Assembly: GCA_963798445.1 (NCBI GenBank)
Contig: CAWCTH010000011.1
Coordinates: 558,001 to 622,000 of the forward strand
Length of the DNA: 64,000 bases
Reading direction: 5' to 3'
Origin: DASXAI01 sp963798445
GTDB lineage: Bacteria; Actinomycetota; Acidimicrobiia; Acidimicrobiales; Ilumatobacteraceae
Shown here: positions 9,942 to 21,534 of the stretch, one piece after another
How positions within the stretch are numbered: the first letter of the stretch is position 1
How the letters are laid out: each line of letters begins with the position of its first letter
Made by a program: the position numbers and the translations under genes
Notes under the pieces: generated by a model
Seen by the model: only the letters and a program-made list of their open reading frames with translations
What the model was told of the DNA's origin: nothing
The model's database searches: none

Positions 9942-10879
9942 CCGACGATCGCCGGGCCGTGGTGGCCGGAGGCGCCGGCTTCATCGGCTCCCACCTTTGC
10001 GAGCACCTGCTGCAGCGAGGCGACCACGTCGTCGCTGTCGACAACTTCCTGACCGGATCGGCGGCCAACGTCAAGCACCTCTTGGCCAACGAGCGGTTCT
10101 CCTTCGTGGAGCACGACGTGTGCGAACCGCTCGACATCAAGGGCTCGGTCGACGCCGTGCTGCACCTCGCCAGCCCGGCCTCGCCCAAGGACTTCGCCAC
10201 CCTGCCGCTCGAGATCCTGGCCGTCGGCAGCAGCGGCACCCGCAACCTGCTCGAGCTGGCCCGGGCGAAGGGCGCCCGCTTCCTGGTGACGTCCACCAGC
10301 GAGGTCTACGGCGAGCCGCTCGTGCACCCGCAGGTCGAGTCCTACCGCGGCAACGTCAGCACCACCGGTCCGCGCAGTTGCTACGACGAGGCCAAGCGCT
10401 TCGCCGAAGCACTGTCGATGGCCTACCACCGCACCGCCGGCGTCGACATCGCCATCGCCCGCGTGTTCAACACGTATGGTCCGCGCATGAAGCCGGGCGA
10501 CGGGCGGGTGGTGTCCAACTTCCTGGTGCAGGCGCTCTCCGGCGCGCCCATCACGATCTACGGCGACGGCGGCCAGACGCGCAGCTTCTGCTACGTCGAC
10601 GACGAGGTGGCCGGCCTCGTCGCGCTGCTCGACTCCACGCTCACTGGGCCTGTCAACATCGGCAACCCGAACGAGTTCACCGTGGCCGAGCTGGCCCAGT
10701 TGGTCGTGGAGCTGACGGGCTCGGGTTCGAAGATCGTGCGCGAGCCGCTTCCGGTCGACGACCCGACGCGCCGCAAGCCCGACATCACACTCGCCCGTGA
10801 CCAGCTGGGGTGGGAGCCCAAGATCGAGCTGCGCGACGGCCTGACCCGCACTGCGGACTGGCTTCGGTCGGTGCTGTGA
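9938..10879 (+). CDS. UDP-glucuronate decarboxylase (UDP-xylose synthase type)
   Basis: Short-chain dehydrogenase-type enzyme of 313 residues, expected to convert UDP-glucuronate to UDP-xylose with bound NAD+. Seen: the GGAGFIGSHLCEHLL nucleotide motif at residues 11-25, HLASPASPKDF, TSTSEVYGEPLVHPQ and the catalytic Tyr149/Lys153 pair in SCYDEAKRFAE. The ASPASP and SEVYGxPxxHPQ peptides are typical of UXS rather than of GalE or RmlB. The GTG start overlaps the ugd stop, and the stop overlaps the next start, so ugd, this gene and the next glycosyltransferase form a coupled operon supplying UDP-xylose or a derived pentose. Confidence 0.9.
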   Translation: MTDDRRAVVAGGAGFIGSHLCEHLLQRGDHVVAVDNFLTGSAANVKHLLANERFSFVEHDVCEPLDIKGSVDAVLHLASPASPKDFATLPLEILAVGSSGTRNLLELARAKGARFLVTSTSEVYGEPLVHPQVESYRGNVSTTGPRSCYDEAKRFAEALSMAYHRTAGVDIAIARVFNTYGPRMKPGDGRVVSNFLVQALSGAPITIYGDGGQTRSFCYVDDEVAGLVALLDSTLTGPVNIGNPNEFTVAELAQLVVELTGSGSKIVREPLPVDDPTRRKPDITLARDQLGWEPKIELRDGLTRTADWLRSVL

Positions 10880-11616
10880 CGCGCTGGAGCCTCGTTGTTC
10901 CCATGTGGAACGAGGCGGCCCGCATCGAGGCCACGGTGACGGCGCTGGCGCAGTCGTTCGGCAACCGCTCGATCGAGGTGATATTCGTCGACGACGGCAG
11001 CAACGACGGCACCCCCGACATCGTGGAGCGCGCCTGCAAGGAGGCCGCCCTCGACGCGGAGGTCCTGCGGCTGCCGGCCAACCGGGGCAAGGGCGCGGCG
11101 GTACGGGCCGGGTTGCTCGGTGCCTCTGGTGATGTGGCCGGCTTCGTCGACGCCGACCTGTCGGCGGGTCCCGTCGAGATCGAGCGCGTGTTCGCCGCGG
11201 TCGACGAGGGTCGGGGCGACGTGGTGCTGGCGTCGCGGGCCATGACCGACGCCACCATCACCGTACGCCAGCCGTTCACCCGCCGCTGGAGCGGATGGCT
11301 CTTCAACCTCGGCCTGCGAGCGGCGCGCCTCACGCAGCTACCCGACACGCAATGCGGGCTGAAGGCGTTCCGGGCCGGCGTGGTGCCGGCGCTGTTCGAG
11401 CCGCTGGTCGCCAGCGGTTTCGCCTTCGACGTCGAGGTGCTGGCGCGCGCCGATCGCCTGGGCCTCACCATCGTCGAGGTGCCGATCGCCTGGCATCACG
11501 TCGACGGCAGCCGTCTCAGCCCCGTGCGCGACGGCTTGGCGACCTTGCGGGAAGCGTGGCGGGTGCGGCGTGCCCTCAGGCGTGAGCCCCTGCCGGCACC
11601 GACGCTTCCACGATGA
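10876..11616 (+). CDS. Family 2 glycosyltransferase, polyprenyl-phosphate glycosyltransferase type
   Basis: 246 residues with the compact GT2 architecture of dolichyl/polyprenyl-phosphate glucosyl- or mannosyltransferases (Alg5/DPM1 group). Seen: SLVVPMWNEAARIEATV at the N-terminus, VIFVDDGSNDGTPDI, LPANRGKGAAVRAGL, the metal-binding FVDADLS, and DTQCGLKAFR near the acceptor site. There is no C-terminal membrane pair, unlike GtrB. It starts at GTG 10876, sharing GTGA with the preceding stop. The product would be a lipid-linked sugar used by GT-C enzymes, which fits the nearby membrane proteins. The 3' end overlaps the convergent methyltransferase by 41 bases. Confidence 0.85.
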   Translation: MTRWSLVVPMWNEAARIEATVTALAQSFGNRSIEVIFVDDGSNDGTPDIVERACKEAALDAEVLRLPANRGKGAAVRAGLLGASGDVAGFVDADLSAGPVEIERVFAAVDEGRGDVVLASRAMTDATITVRQPFTRRWSGWLFNLGLRAARLTQLPDTQCGLKAFRAGVVPALFEPLVASGFAFDVEVLARADRLGLTIVEVPIAWHHVDGSRLSPVRDGLATLREAWRVRRALRREPLPAPTLPR

Positions 11617-12175
11617 ACTCGTTGTAGATGAACCAGCGCCCGGCGCGCCGCGGTAGCGGGAACGATCGACGCGATCGCACCAGGAGCCCGGCGTCGGTGC
11701 ACAGGCGGGCCAGGGCGTCGTCGTCGGTGAACGTGAGGTGGGTGGCGTCGGACGCGAAGCCGCGCTCCTGCGGGGTGATGAGCAGCACCCGACCGCCGGG
11801 GCGCACGTACGGCACGTAGGTGGGCAGCAACGCGGCGGCGGCCTCGGGGTCGAGGTGCTCGATCACGTGGGCCGACAGCAACGCATCGAACCGGCCGGGC
11901 GCGGCGAAGGGCGACGAGGCGAACTCGGCCGGCGTGAACGCGGTGAAGCCTCTCTCCCGGCACCGGCGCACCGCGTCCGCGTTGTGGTCGATGCCCACGC
12001 CGTCGCCGCGCAGGTAGTCGAGCCCCCGCCCGACGCCGCAGCCGACGTCCAGCGTGAAGCCGAGGTGGCGATGGCGCAGGAACCAGCGGTACGGGTTCGG
12101 TGCGTAGCGCTTCCACCACGCACCCTGCACCTCGTCGAGGCGGTCGGCGTAGGCAGCAGTGTCCGTCGACGGCAT
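11576..12175 (-). CDS. Class I SAM-dependent methyltransferase
   Basis: 199 residues. The SAM-binding motif I is TLDVGCGVGRGLDYLR near residues 38-53, followed by GIDHNADAVRRCRERG (motif II) and the AHVIEHLDPEAAAALLP segment typical of Methyltransf_11/23 proteins acting on small molecules, quinones or sugars. The PYVRPGGRVLLITP strand follows. The ATG at 12175 lies 25 bases from the divergent start at 12201, so the two genes probably share a promoter region. Its position in a glycan locus suggests it could methylate a sugar or glycan, but the substrate is not determined by the sequence. Confidence 0.85.
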   Translation of the reverse strand: MPSTDTAAYADRLDEVQGAWWKRYAPNPYRWFLRHRHLGFTLDVGCGVGRGLDYLRGDGVGIDHNADAVRRCRERGFTAFTPAEFASSPFAAPGRFDALLSAHVIEHLDPEAAAALLPTYVPYVRPGGRVLLITPQERGFASDATHLTFTDDDALARLCTDAGLLVRSRRSFPLPRRAGRWFIYNEFIVEASVPAGAHA

Positions 12176-12200
12176 CGGCCCCGACGGTACCCTCCTGCGG

Positions 12201-13676
12201 ATGCTGGAGGTGCGCCGCTGGTCGTGGCCGGCGAAGCTCGCCATCGGCGCCGGCCTCCTGTTCGTCGCCGTCCTGCTGCTCGACGGCACGCGGTGGGTCG
12301 AGACCCGCCTCGGCGACACGGGCATCCTCGTCAGCGGCACCCACACCGCCCTCGACTGCCTCGGCGACGGCACGCTCTCGGCGTGCGGCCACGTCGCCGG
12401 CACGGACACCTCCGATGTGGGCGCCTTCGCCATCGCCCAGTACCTGCTGGCAGCGCCGCTCGTGGCCCTCGATCTCGCCGACGCCACCGTGGAGCGCGGC
12501 CTGGCCTGGACGTCGGCCGCCGCCGTGGCGGCGATGGTGGTGCTGGCCCTCACGGTCGGGCGCCGCGTGCTCGGCCGCCGCTGGGGCGTGGTGCTGGTGC
12601 TGGCGTTGGTGAGCGGCCCGATGGTGCTGTACGGACTCATCCCCTTCGGCGAAGCGCTGGCCACCTTCCTGTGCTTCGCCTTCGCGCTGGCCGCCTGCAC
12701 CCGCCGCACCCGGTGGATCGTGATCACGATGTTCCTCGCGTGCCTCACCAAGGAGACGGCAGCGCCGTTCCTCTTGGCCATCGGGGTGGTGTCCGCGCGC
12801 GACGACGATGAGGACGGTTGGCTGCCACCCCTACGGGTGCTGGGGCCGATGATCGCCGCCGCCGTAGCCGCCGTCGCGGTGAACGTCGCCTTCAACGTCT
12901 TCCGGTTCGGCACCGTGACCAACCTCACGTACAACACGCCCTACACGCGTGTGCCAGGCGTCGTCATCAAGGCCGAGCTGGCCATCGCCGATTGGCTGGC
13001 GCCCAACGTGGGCGTGCTGTTCTTCTGGACCGTGACCGCGGTGGTGCTGGCCGGCGTGCTCGTGGCCGGCGTGGTGGGCCTGGTGCGTCATCCGGGCCAG
13101 CCGCGGCGATGGGCGCCGGCCCTCGCCGTCGCCGCCATCACCGCCGTCTTCACGGGCGCGCTGGCGTCGTGGTGGTCCACGTTCGGCTGGCTGGCATGGG
13201 GCCCTCGCCTCACGCTGCCGTTGCTGCCGGCGCTGGTGGTGGCAGCCGTGCGGGCGGCGCCCGGCCCGCTCGACGCGGGGCTGCGGTGGCTGGTCGGCTC
13301 CACGGCGCGCGCCGTCGTCACCGGATTCGTGCTGGCGGTCCTCGCGGTGGGGCAGACCGGCGTGGTGTGGAACCAGGCCGTCATCGCCCTGCCCACGGTG
13401 CCGAGCGAGAGCTGCCCGGTGCTGAAGGCGCCGTGGGAGACCACGCCCGACTACTTCTACGGCTGCGGCTTGGACGCGGCGTGGCGCACGAGCCCGCTGG
13501 CCCTCTGGGAGGCGGCCGGGCATGGTCCCCGCACCCAGCAGCTCGCCGAAGTGCTCCAGGTGCTCACCATCGCCGGGCTCGTGGCCTGGCTGGCCGCCGA
13601 CGTGCGCCGCCACCCCAAGTCGGGCCGCAACGACGACGAGGACCGCGAGGTGCTGGCGGGCGTCACCGGCGAGTGA
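12201..13676 (+). CDS. Multi-pass membrane protein, possible GT-C glycosyltransferase
   Basis: 491 residues with about ten hydrophobic helices over residues 12-415 and a basic/acidic cytoplasmic tail. An extracytoplasmic loop after the first helix has conserved-looking Asp and Cys residues (TALDCLGDGTLSACGH). The FLACLTKETAAPFLL peptide resembles the Lys-Glu motif seen in the helices of GT39/GT83/GT87-type polyprenyl-linked sugar transferases. The start at ATG 12201 is chosen because upstream in-frame codons run into the divergent methyltransferase. I cannot name a subfamily. Context suggests a transferase using lipid-linked sugars made by the upstream GT2 enzymes. Confidence 0.6.
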   Translation: MLEVRRWSWPAKLAIGAGLLFVAVLLLDGTRWVETRLGDTGILVSGTHTALDCLGDGTLSACGHVAGTDTSDVGAFAIAQYLLAAPLVALDLADATVERGLAWTSAAAVAAMVVLALTVGRRVLGRRWGVVLVLALVSGPMVLYGLIPFGEALATFLCFAFALAACTRRTRWIVITMFLACLTKETAAPFLLAIGVVSARDDDEDGWLPPLRVLGPMIAAAVAAVAVNVAFNVFRFGTVTNLTYNTPYTRVPGVVIKAELAIADWLAPNVGVLFFWTVTAVVLAGVLVAGVVGLVRHPGQPRRWAPALAVAAITAVFTGALASWWSTFGWLAWGPRLTLPLLPALVVAAVRAAPGPLDAGLRWLVGSTARAVVTGFVLAVLAVGQTGVVWNQAVIALPTVPSESCPVLKAPWETTPDYFYGCGLDAAWRTSPLALWEAAGHGPRTQQLAEVLQVLTIAGLVAWLAADVRRHPKSGRNDDEDREVLAGVTGE

Positions 13677-13766
13677 CGCCGCTTGATCGCGCTCGCTTCG
13701 CACCGTTAGCAGCTGCGTCATCGCCCCGCGCGACTTCTGTGACGCCAACCCGCGTTGCGTGGCAGT

Positions 13767-13870
13767 ACTCGGTGCAGATCTGCTTCTCGGTGCGTGACGG
13801 CGTCAGATTTGCTACGGGAGCGCGACGAGAATGATCGATGCCTGCGCCTCTCGACCACGCACCGCGACGA
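13767..13870 (+). repeat. Degenerate dispersed sequence, copy A (coding remnant)
   Basis: Shares long blocks with the reverse complement of 22008-22115, for example TTCTCGGTGCGTGA and TCGACCACGC. Conceptual translation gives the peptide FSVRDGVRFATGARRE and then a stop. Copy B reads FSVREGIRLATKAQRE and continues eleven residues further. Copy A therefore looks like a decayed version of the C-terminus of a small protein I do not recognise. The rest of 13677-13918 holds no gene. Confidence 0.55.
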
Positions 13871-13918
13871 GGACCAACCGGCCTGGTCGCGGCGCACCCA
13901 CGCCTCTGAAACGCTCAC

Positions 13919-14500
13919 TCACGGCTTGAGCGGGCGGCCCTGCTTGTCCTTGTTGGCCGCCTTCTGCGCCAGCTTCCACTGCCGCACGCGCGCCAGCGAC
14001 TCGGGACTGTCGCTATCGGCCACCGTTCGCGGCCTGGCGTCGGCGAACGGCCCGGCCGCCTTCTTCCAGCCCGGCGGGCACACGTCGAACCGCTTGGCCA
14101 GCAGGGCGACGAAGATCTTGGCCTTCTCGTCGCCGAAGCCCGGCAGCTCGCGCAGGCGGCGGTACAGCTCCGCGCCGGTGCGGGCGGTGGTCCACATCGT
14201 GTCCACCTTGCCGTCGTAGTGCTCGGTGACGAACACGGCGAGCTCGTGCAGGCGCCGGGCCATCACCGCCGGGTAGCGATGGACGGCGGGCTTGGCCATG
14301 GCCACCGCAACGAGCTCGTCGACCGGCACGGCGGCGAGCAGGGTGGGGTCGAAGTGACCGAGGCGGTCCTTCATGGTGGCCGGCCCGCGGAAGGCCCACT
14401 CGATCGGCACCTGCTGATCGAAGAGCATGCCGACCGTGAGAGCGAAGGGGTCGGTGTTGATCAGCTCGTCGGCCGTACCGCCGTTCAGGTAAAGCGGCAC
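13919..14500 (-). CDS. HhH-GPD-type DNA glycosylase-like protein
   Basis: 193 residues from the GTG at 14500, matching short actinobacterial HhH-GPD base-excision-repair proteins. Seen: FALTVGMLFDQQVPIEWAF (the start of the glycosylase core), the helix-hairpin-helix LRELPGFGDEKAKIFVALL and a basic C-terminal tail. The iron-sulfur cysteine cluster of Nth/MutY is absent. An upstream ATG at 14623 would add 41 residues of low-complexity sequence overlapping the operator-like palindrome, so the GTG is preferred. Activity on a particular damaged base cannot be stated. It is divergent from the glucosidase gene, with 94 bases between the two starts. Confidence 0.8.
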   Translation of the reverse strand: MPLYLNGGTADELINTDPFALTVGMLFDQQVPIEWAFRGPATMKDRLGHFDPTLLAAVPVDELVAVAMAKPAVHRYPAVMARRLHELAVFVTEHYDGKVDTMWTTARTGAELYRRLRELPGFGDEKAKIFVALLAKRFDVCPPGWKKAAGPFADARPRTVADSDSPESLARVRQWKLAQKAANKDKQGRPLKP

Positions 14501-14524
14501 AGCCGGAGGATAACCGTGCCCTGG

Positions 14525-14543
14525 TTCACCCGATGTGGGTGAA
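14525..14543. promoter_or_regulatory. Operator-like inverted repeat between divergent genes
   Basis: Perfect 7-bp arms TTCACCC and GGGTGAA separated by GATGT, placed in the 94-bp gap between the HhH-GPD start (14500) and the glucosidase start (14595). The size and symmetry fit a dimeric repressor site. No regulator gene lies next to it, so the binding protein is unknown. Confidence 0.45.
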
Positions 14544-14594
14544 TCATCTGCTCGCTCGTGCTGCTGTACTGACCGCACCGAGAAGGGGGTCGAG

Positions 14595-17339
14595 ATGACC
14601 AGCGCGGAACGAGAGCGTGTCAACGGGTTCGGCCGGCTCGAGAACGGGCTGCGCCAGGCCGGCGACTGGTACCTGTGGGGCCCCTATGTGAGCGAGCGCC
14701 AGTGGGGCACCGTGCGGGAGGACTACAGCGCCGACGGAGATGCCTGGGCGTACTTCCCCCACGATCACGCCCGGTCGCGGGCGTACCGCTGGGGCGAGGA
14801 CGGCATGGCCGGGTTCTGCGACGTCGAGCAGCGCCTCTGCTTGGGCCTGGCCCTCTGGAACGGCCGCGATCCCATCCTGAAGGAGCGCATGTTCGGTCTG
14901 ACGGGCGCCCAGGCCAATCATGGTGAGGACGTCAAGGAGCACTGGTGGTACATCGACGCGCTGCCCAGCCACGCGTGGAACCGGTGGCGCTACCACTATC
15001 CCCAGCAGCCGTATCCCTACGGCGACCTGGTGGCCGAGAACGGCCGGCGCGGCAAGTTCGACCCTGAGTACGAGCTGATGGACACCGGTGTGTTCGAGAG
15101 CGGGCACTACTGGATCGTGGAGGTCGACTACATCAAGGCCGACCCGACGGACCTGCTCATGGTGGTGCGTGTCACCAACGCCGGACCCGACGCCGAGGAC
15201 GTGCACGTGCTGCCGACGGCGTGGTTCCGCAACACCTGGGCATGGGACATCGGGACCGACCGGCCGCGGATGCGGCTGCGGCCCGATGATGGCGTCGGGA
15301 TCGCCCATCCCTTCCTCGGCGATCTCACCCTGGCGGCGGCGCCGGCCTCCGACGGCACCGCGGCCTGGCCGCTCTTCTGCGAGAACGAGACGAACACCGA
15401 ACGCCTGTACGGCACCGAGAACGCCACGCCGTACCCGAAGGACGGCATCAACGACCACGTGGTCAGCGGCGCCGGAACCGTGAACCCCCATCACGACGGC
15501 ACCAAGGCGTCGCTGTGGTATCGCCTCCATGTGGAGGCCGGCGCCACCGTCGAGATGCACCTGCGCCTGCGACCGGCCACCAGTGCCGCCGCCGACGGCG
15601 GTGTGGGCGCCGATTTCGATGCGGTCGTGGCCCAGCGCCAGGCCGAGGCCGACGAGTTCTACGCCGAGCTGACCCCGCCGGGAGCAAGTGCCGACGAGGC
15701 CCTCGTCATGCGGCAGGCCTTCGGCGGGATGCTGTGGAGCAAGCAGCTCTACTACTACGACGTGGAGCGCTGGCTGGCGGGCGACCCCACGATGCCTCCG
15801 CCCCCCGAGGTGCGTCACAGCGCCCGCAACTCGAAGTGGAGCAACTTCAACGCCTTCGACATCATGTCGATGCCGGACAAGTGGGAGTACCCGTGGTTCG
15901 CGGCTTGGGACCTCGGGTTCCACTGCGTGGCGCTGGCCCACGTCGATCCCGCGTTCGCCAAGTACCAGCTCACGCTCATCTGCCGGGAGTGGTTCCAGAA
16001 CCCGAAGGGCGCCCTTCCCGCCTACGAGTGGGACTTCAGCGACGTGAACCCGCCGGTGCAGGCGTGGGCCGCGCTCCAGGTCTTCGCCGTCGACGGCGGC
16101 CGCGACATCGACTTCCTGAGTCGTGTCTTCGACAAGTTGCTCGTCAACTTCACGTGGTGGGTCAACCTGGAGGACGAGAACGGCTCCAGCCTGTTCGAAG
16201 GTGGCTTCCTGGGCCTCGACAACATCGGGCCGCTGGACCGCTCGCACCTGCCGGTCGGCGGCATCCTGGAGCAGTCGGACGCCACGGGATGGATGGCGTA
16301 CTACGCGTTGACCATGGGGTCGATCGCCGCGGTGCTGCACGGCAGCGGGCAGCGTCCGGCCACGGATCTCGTGATCAAGTTCCTCGAGCACTTCATCCTC
16401 ATCCGCGACGCCATGAACAACCTGGGCGTGTGGGACGAGGCCGACGGTCTCTACTACGACAAGCTGGTGACGCCCGACGGCCGCTCGGTACAGGTGAAGG
16501 TCCGTTCCATGGTGGGCATGATCCCCCTGTTCGCCGCGGTCGTGGTGGACGAGGCGGTGCTCGCCCGCGCCGAGTCCGTCGGCAAGAAGTTCGCCCAGCT
16601 GTTGCACACCGGCAGTGAGGGGGGCCGCAAGGGCGTGCTGCCCACGGGCGTGATGCGCGGCGAGGAGGGCCAGCGCCAGCTCCTGCTCGGCGTCGTCAGC
16701 GTCGACCATCTGAGGAAGCTCTTCACGACGTTGTTCGACGAGCGCGAGTTCCTGTCGCCCTACGGATTGCGGGCCATCTCGGCGGTGCACCGCGACCACC
16801 CGTACGTCTTCGAGGTCGAAGGCATCACCGCCAGCATCGACTACGAGCCCGCCGAGTCCACCACCGACATGTTCGGCGGCAACTCGAACTGGCGGGGGCC
16901 GCTCTGGATGCCGCTCAACTACCTCGTGGTCGACGCGCTCGAGCGCTACTACCGCTTCTTCGGCGACGACTTCACCATCGAGTACCCGACGGGCAGCGGC
17001 GTCGAGCTCACGCTCGACAAGATCGGTGCAGACCTGCGGCGCCGGCTGGTCTCGCTGTTCCTGGTCGGTCCCGACGGCCGGCGGCCGTGCTTCGGCTACG
17101 TCGGGCGCCTGCAGGAAGACGCGGCGTGGAAGGACAACCTCGTGTTCAACGAGTACTTCCACGGCGACAACGGCGCCGGTCTTGGCGCGTCGCATCAGAC
17201 AGGGTGGACTGGCGTCGTGGCCGACCTGATCCGGGGCCGGCCGGGCAACGGCGTCTACACCGTGGGCGAGGCCGTCCGGCGGGCCGGCGTGAATCGCCTC
17301 GGTGAGCCCGAACCGAGCGGTGGGCCCGCCCGTGGTTGA
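14595..17339 (+). CDS. GH63-like glucosidase (mannosyl-oligosaccharide glucosidase family)
   Basis: 914 residues of a cytoplasmic (alpha/alpha)6-barrel glycoside hydrolase related to MGH1/GH63, expected to remove glucose or a related unit from an alpha-linked oligosaccharide or glycoside. No signal peptide is seen. The N-terminal beta-sandwich has the Trp- and Tyr-rich WYLWGPYVSERQWGTVREDY. The barrel shows KWSNFNAFDIMSMPDKWEYP and PWFAAWDLGFHCVALAHVDP, containing conserved acid positions, and NSNWRGPLWMPLNYLVVDAL near the C-terminus. The ATG at 14595 follows the strong ribosome-binding site AGAAGGGGG. Its stop overlaps the ClC gene start region, so the two are probably co-transcribed. The natural substrate is unknown; compatible glucosides or glycogen-like oligosaccharides are possible. 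Confidence 0.85.
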   Translation: MTSAERERVNGFGRLENGLRQAGDWYLWGPYVSERQWGTVREDYSADGDAWAYFPHDHARSRAYRWGEDGMAGFCDVEQRLCLGLALWNGRDPILKERMFGLTGAQANHGEDVKEHWWYIDALPSHAWNRWRYHYPQQPYPYGDLVAENGRRGKFDPEYELMDTGVFESGHYWIVEVDYIKADPTDLLMVVRVTNAGPDAEDVHVLPTAWFRNTWAWDIGTDRPRMRLRPDDGVGIAHPFLGDLTLAAAPASDGTAAWPLFCENETNTERLYGTENATPYPKDGINDHVVSGAGTVNPHHDGTKASLWYRLHVEAGATVEMHLRLRPATSAAADGGVGADFDAVVAQRQAEADEFYAELTPPGASADEALVMRQAFGGMLWSKQLYYYDVERWLAGDPTMPPPPEVRHSARNSKWSNFNAFDIMSMPDKWEYPWFAAWDLGFHCVALAHVDPAFAKYQLTLICREWFQNPKGALPAYEWDFSDVNPPVQAWAALQVFAVDGGRDIDFLSRVFDKLLVNFTWWVNLEDENGSSLFEGGFLGLDNIGPLDRSHLPVGGILEQSDATGWMAYYALTMGSIAAVLHGSGQRPATDLVIKFLEHFILIRDAMNNLGVWDEADGLYYDKLVTPDGRSVQVKVRSMVGMIPLFAAVVVDEAVLARAESVGKKFAQLLHTGSEGGRKGVLPTGVMRGEEGQRQLLLGVVSVDHLRKLFTTLFDEREFLSPYGLRAISAVHRDHPYVFEVEGITASIDYEPAESTTDMFGGNSNWRGPLWMPLNYLVVDALERYYRFFGDDFTIEYPTGSGVELTLDKIGADLRRRLVSLFLVGPDGRRPCFGYVGRLQEDAAWKDNLVFNEYFHGDNGAGLGASHQTGWTGVVADLIRGRPGNGVYTVGEAVRRAGVNRLGEPEPSGGPARG

Positions 17340-18691
17340 TCAGGTCCCGGCCAACTCGGCTGCCGATCCGTTTGCCATGCTGCGCACGCGCAGCTACGTC
17401 ACCCTGCTGGTCTTCGCCGCGCTCATCGGCGTGCCGATCGCGGTCGGCGCCTACTACTTCCTCACCTTCGTCGACAACCTCCAGACGTGGGTGTTCACCG
17501 ACCTGCCCGACGGGATCGGGTTCGACGGCGCGCCGGTCTGGTGGCCGGTGCTCCCGCTGGTCACCGCCGGTCTCATCGTGGGGGCGGTCATTCGCTACCT
17601 GCCTGGCCGTGGCGGCCACTCGCCGGCCGACGGGTTCAAGACCGGCTCGCCGCCGACCGACATCGAGCTGCCCGGCATCCTCCTGGCGTCGCTGGCCGGA
17701 CTCGGTCTCGGTGTCGTCATCGGCCCCGAGGCGCCGCTCATCGCCCTCGGCGGCGGCGTGGCGGCATTGCTTGTCCGGCTGGCCAAGAAGGGCGCCACGG
17801 CCGAGATGGTGACCGTCGTGGGGGCGGCGGGAAGCTTTGCCGCCGTGTCGGCCTTGCTGGGCAACCCCTTGCTGGGCGCGTTCCTGCTCATGGAGGCGCT
17901 CGGGCTGGGTGGAGCCATGGCCACGCTGGTGTTGCTGCCCGGGCTGCTGGCGGCCGGCATCGGCGCGCTGGTGTTCATCGGGTTCGGCACCTCGACCGGC
18001 GTGGGCGAGTTCTCCCTCGTCGTGCCGAACCTGCCGCCATTCGATCACCCTGACGCGCCCGAGTTCCTCTGGGCCTTCGGCATCGGCGTCGGCGCCGCCG
18101 TCGTCGGCACCGCCATCCGGTGGACCGCCCTCCAGCTGCGCCCGCACGTCGAACGGCGCCTGGTCCTGCTCACTCCGGTGGTCGGCCTCGCCATCGCCGC
18201 GCTGGCCATCGCCTACGCCGAGCTGACCGACAAGAGCTCGAGCGACGTGCTGTTCTCGGGTCAGACGGCGCTGCCCGTACTGATCAACCAGAGCGCGACC
18301 TACAGCGTGGGGGCGTTGCTGCTGCTGATCCTGTGCAAGAGCCTCGCCTACAGCGGCGTCGCTCAGCAGCTTCCGGGGCGGCCCCATCTTCCCGGCCATG
18401 TTCATCGGTGCCGCCGGCGGGATCGTGCTCTCCCACCTCCCAGGGCTGAACCTGGTCGCCGGCGTGGCCATGGGCATCGGGGCGATGACCGCGGTGCTGC
18501 TCCGGTTCCCCCTGACCGCCGTGCTGCTGGCGACGCTGCTGCTCGGCGCCGACGGCATCGGCACCATGCCGGTCGTCATCGTGGCCGTCGTCGTCGCCTT
18601 CGTGGTGTCGGCGTGGTTCCTGCCGCTCCTCACCCCGCTGATGGAGCCGGTCGATTCCCCGGCGCCCGCCCCCGCCCCGGCGCCGGGCTGA
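17332..18691 (+). CDS. ClC-family chloride channel/antiporter, frameshifted near 18366
   Basis: About 452 residues when one extra base near 18366 is removed. The first frame has a run of membrane helices and the ClC motif region VIGPEAPLIALGGGVAALL. After KSLAYSGVA the +1 frame gives SSFRGGPIFPAMFIGAAGG, which contains the anion-selectivity GxFxP-type signature exactly where expected, and then continues through the last helices to the stop at 18691. The break thus falls inside the most conserved motif and is most easily explained by an inserted base. The start is uncertain: GTG 17332 overlaps the glucosidase stop, while GTG 17302 and ATG 17374 are also possible. It moves chloride or fluoride-type anions across the membrane. 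Confidence 0.8.
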
Positions 18692-18700
18692 ACCGCTCAG

Positions 18701-18760
18701 CTACAGGTAGTAGCCGATCACGTCGATGACGAACTGGGTGGAGCAGGGACCGCCGGCCGC
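18701..18760 (-). pseudogene. Vestige: C-terminal tail of a VDVTGW-type surface repeat domain
   Basis: On the minus strand the 19 codons before the TAG at 18701-18703 read GGPCSTQFVIDVIGYYL. This matches the closing strand of the repeat domain that occurs three times in the secreted protein at 56.8-59.5 kb (VVVDVTGWF, VVIDVTGWF). No start or upstream domain is present because aceE begins to read out immediately next to it. It looks like the last strand of a gene otherwise lost by deletion or rearrangement. Confidence 0.5.
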
Positions 18761-18771
18761 CGGCCGCCGGC

Positions 18772-21492
<2,721 letters not shown>

Positions 21493-21534
21493 GGTCTCCA
21501 TTCTCTCGCGTGGCAGGCTCATTTGGTGCGCCAT

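Noticed and set aside
14544..17195. 883-codon antisense frame opposite the glucosidase
   Set aside because: Composition is a third-position mirror of the real gene, with no recognisable domain; the glucosidase strand has clear motifs and a ribosome-binding site.
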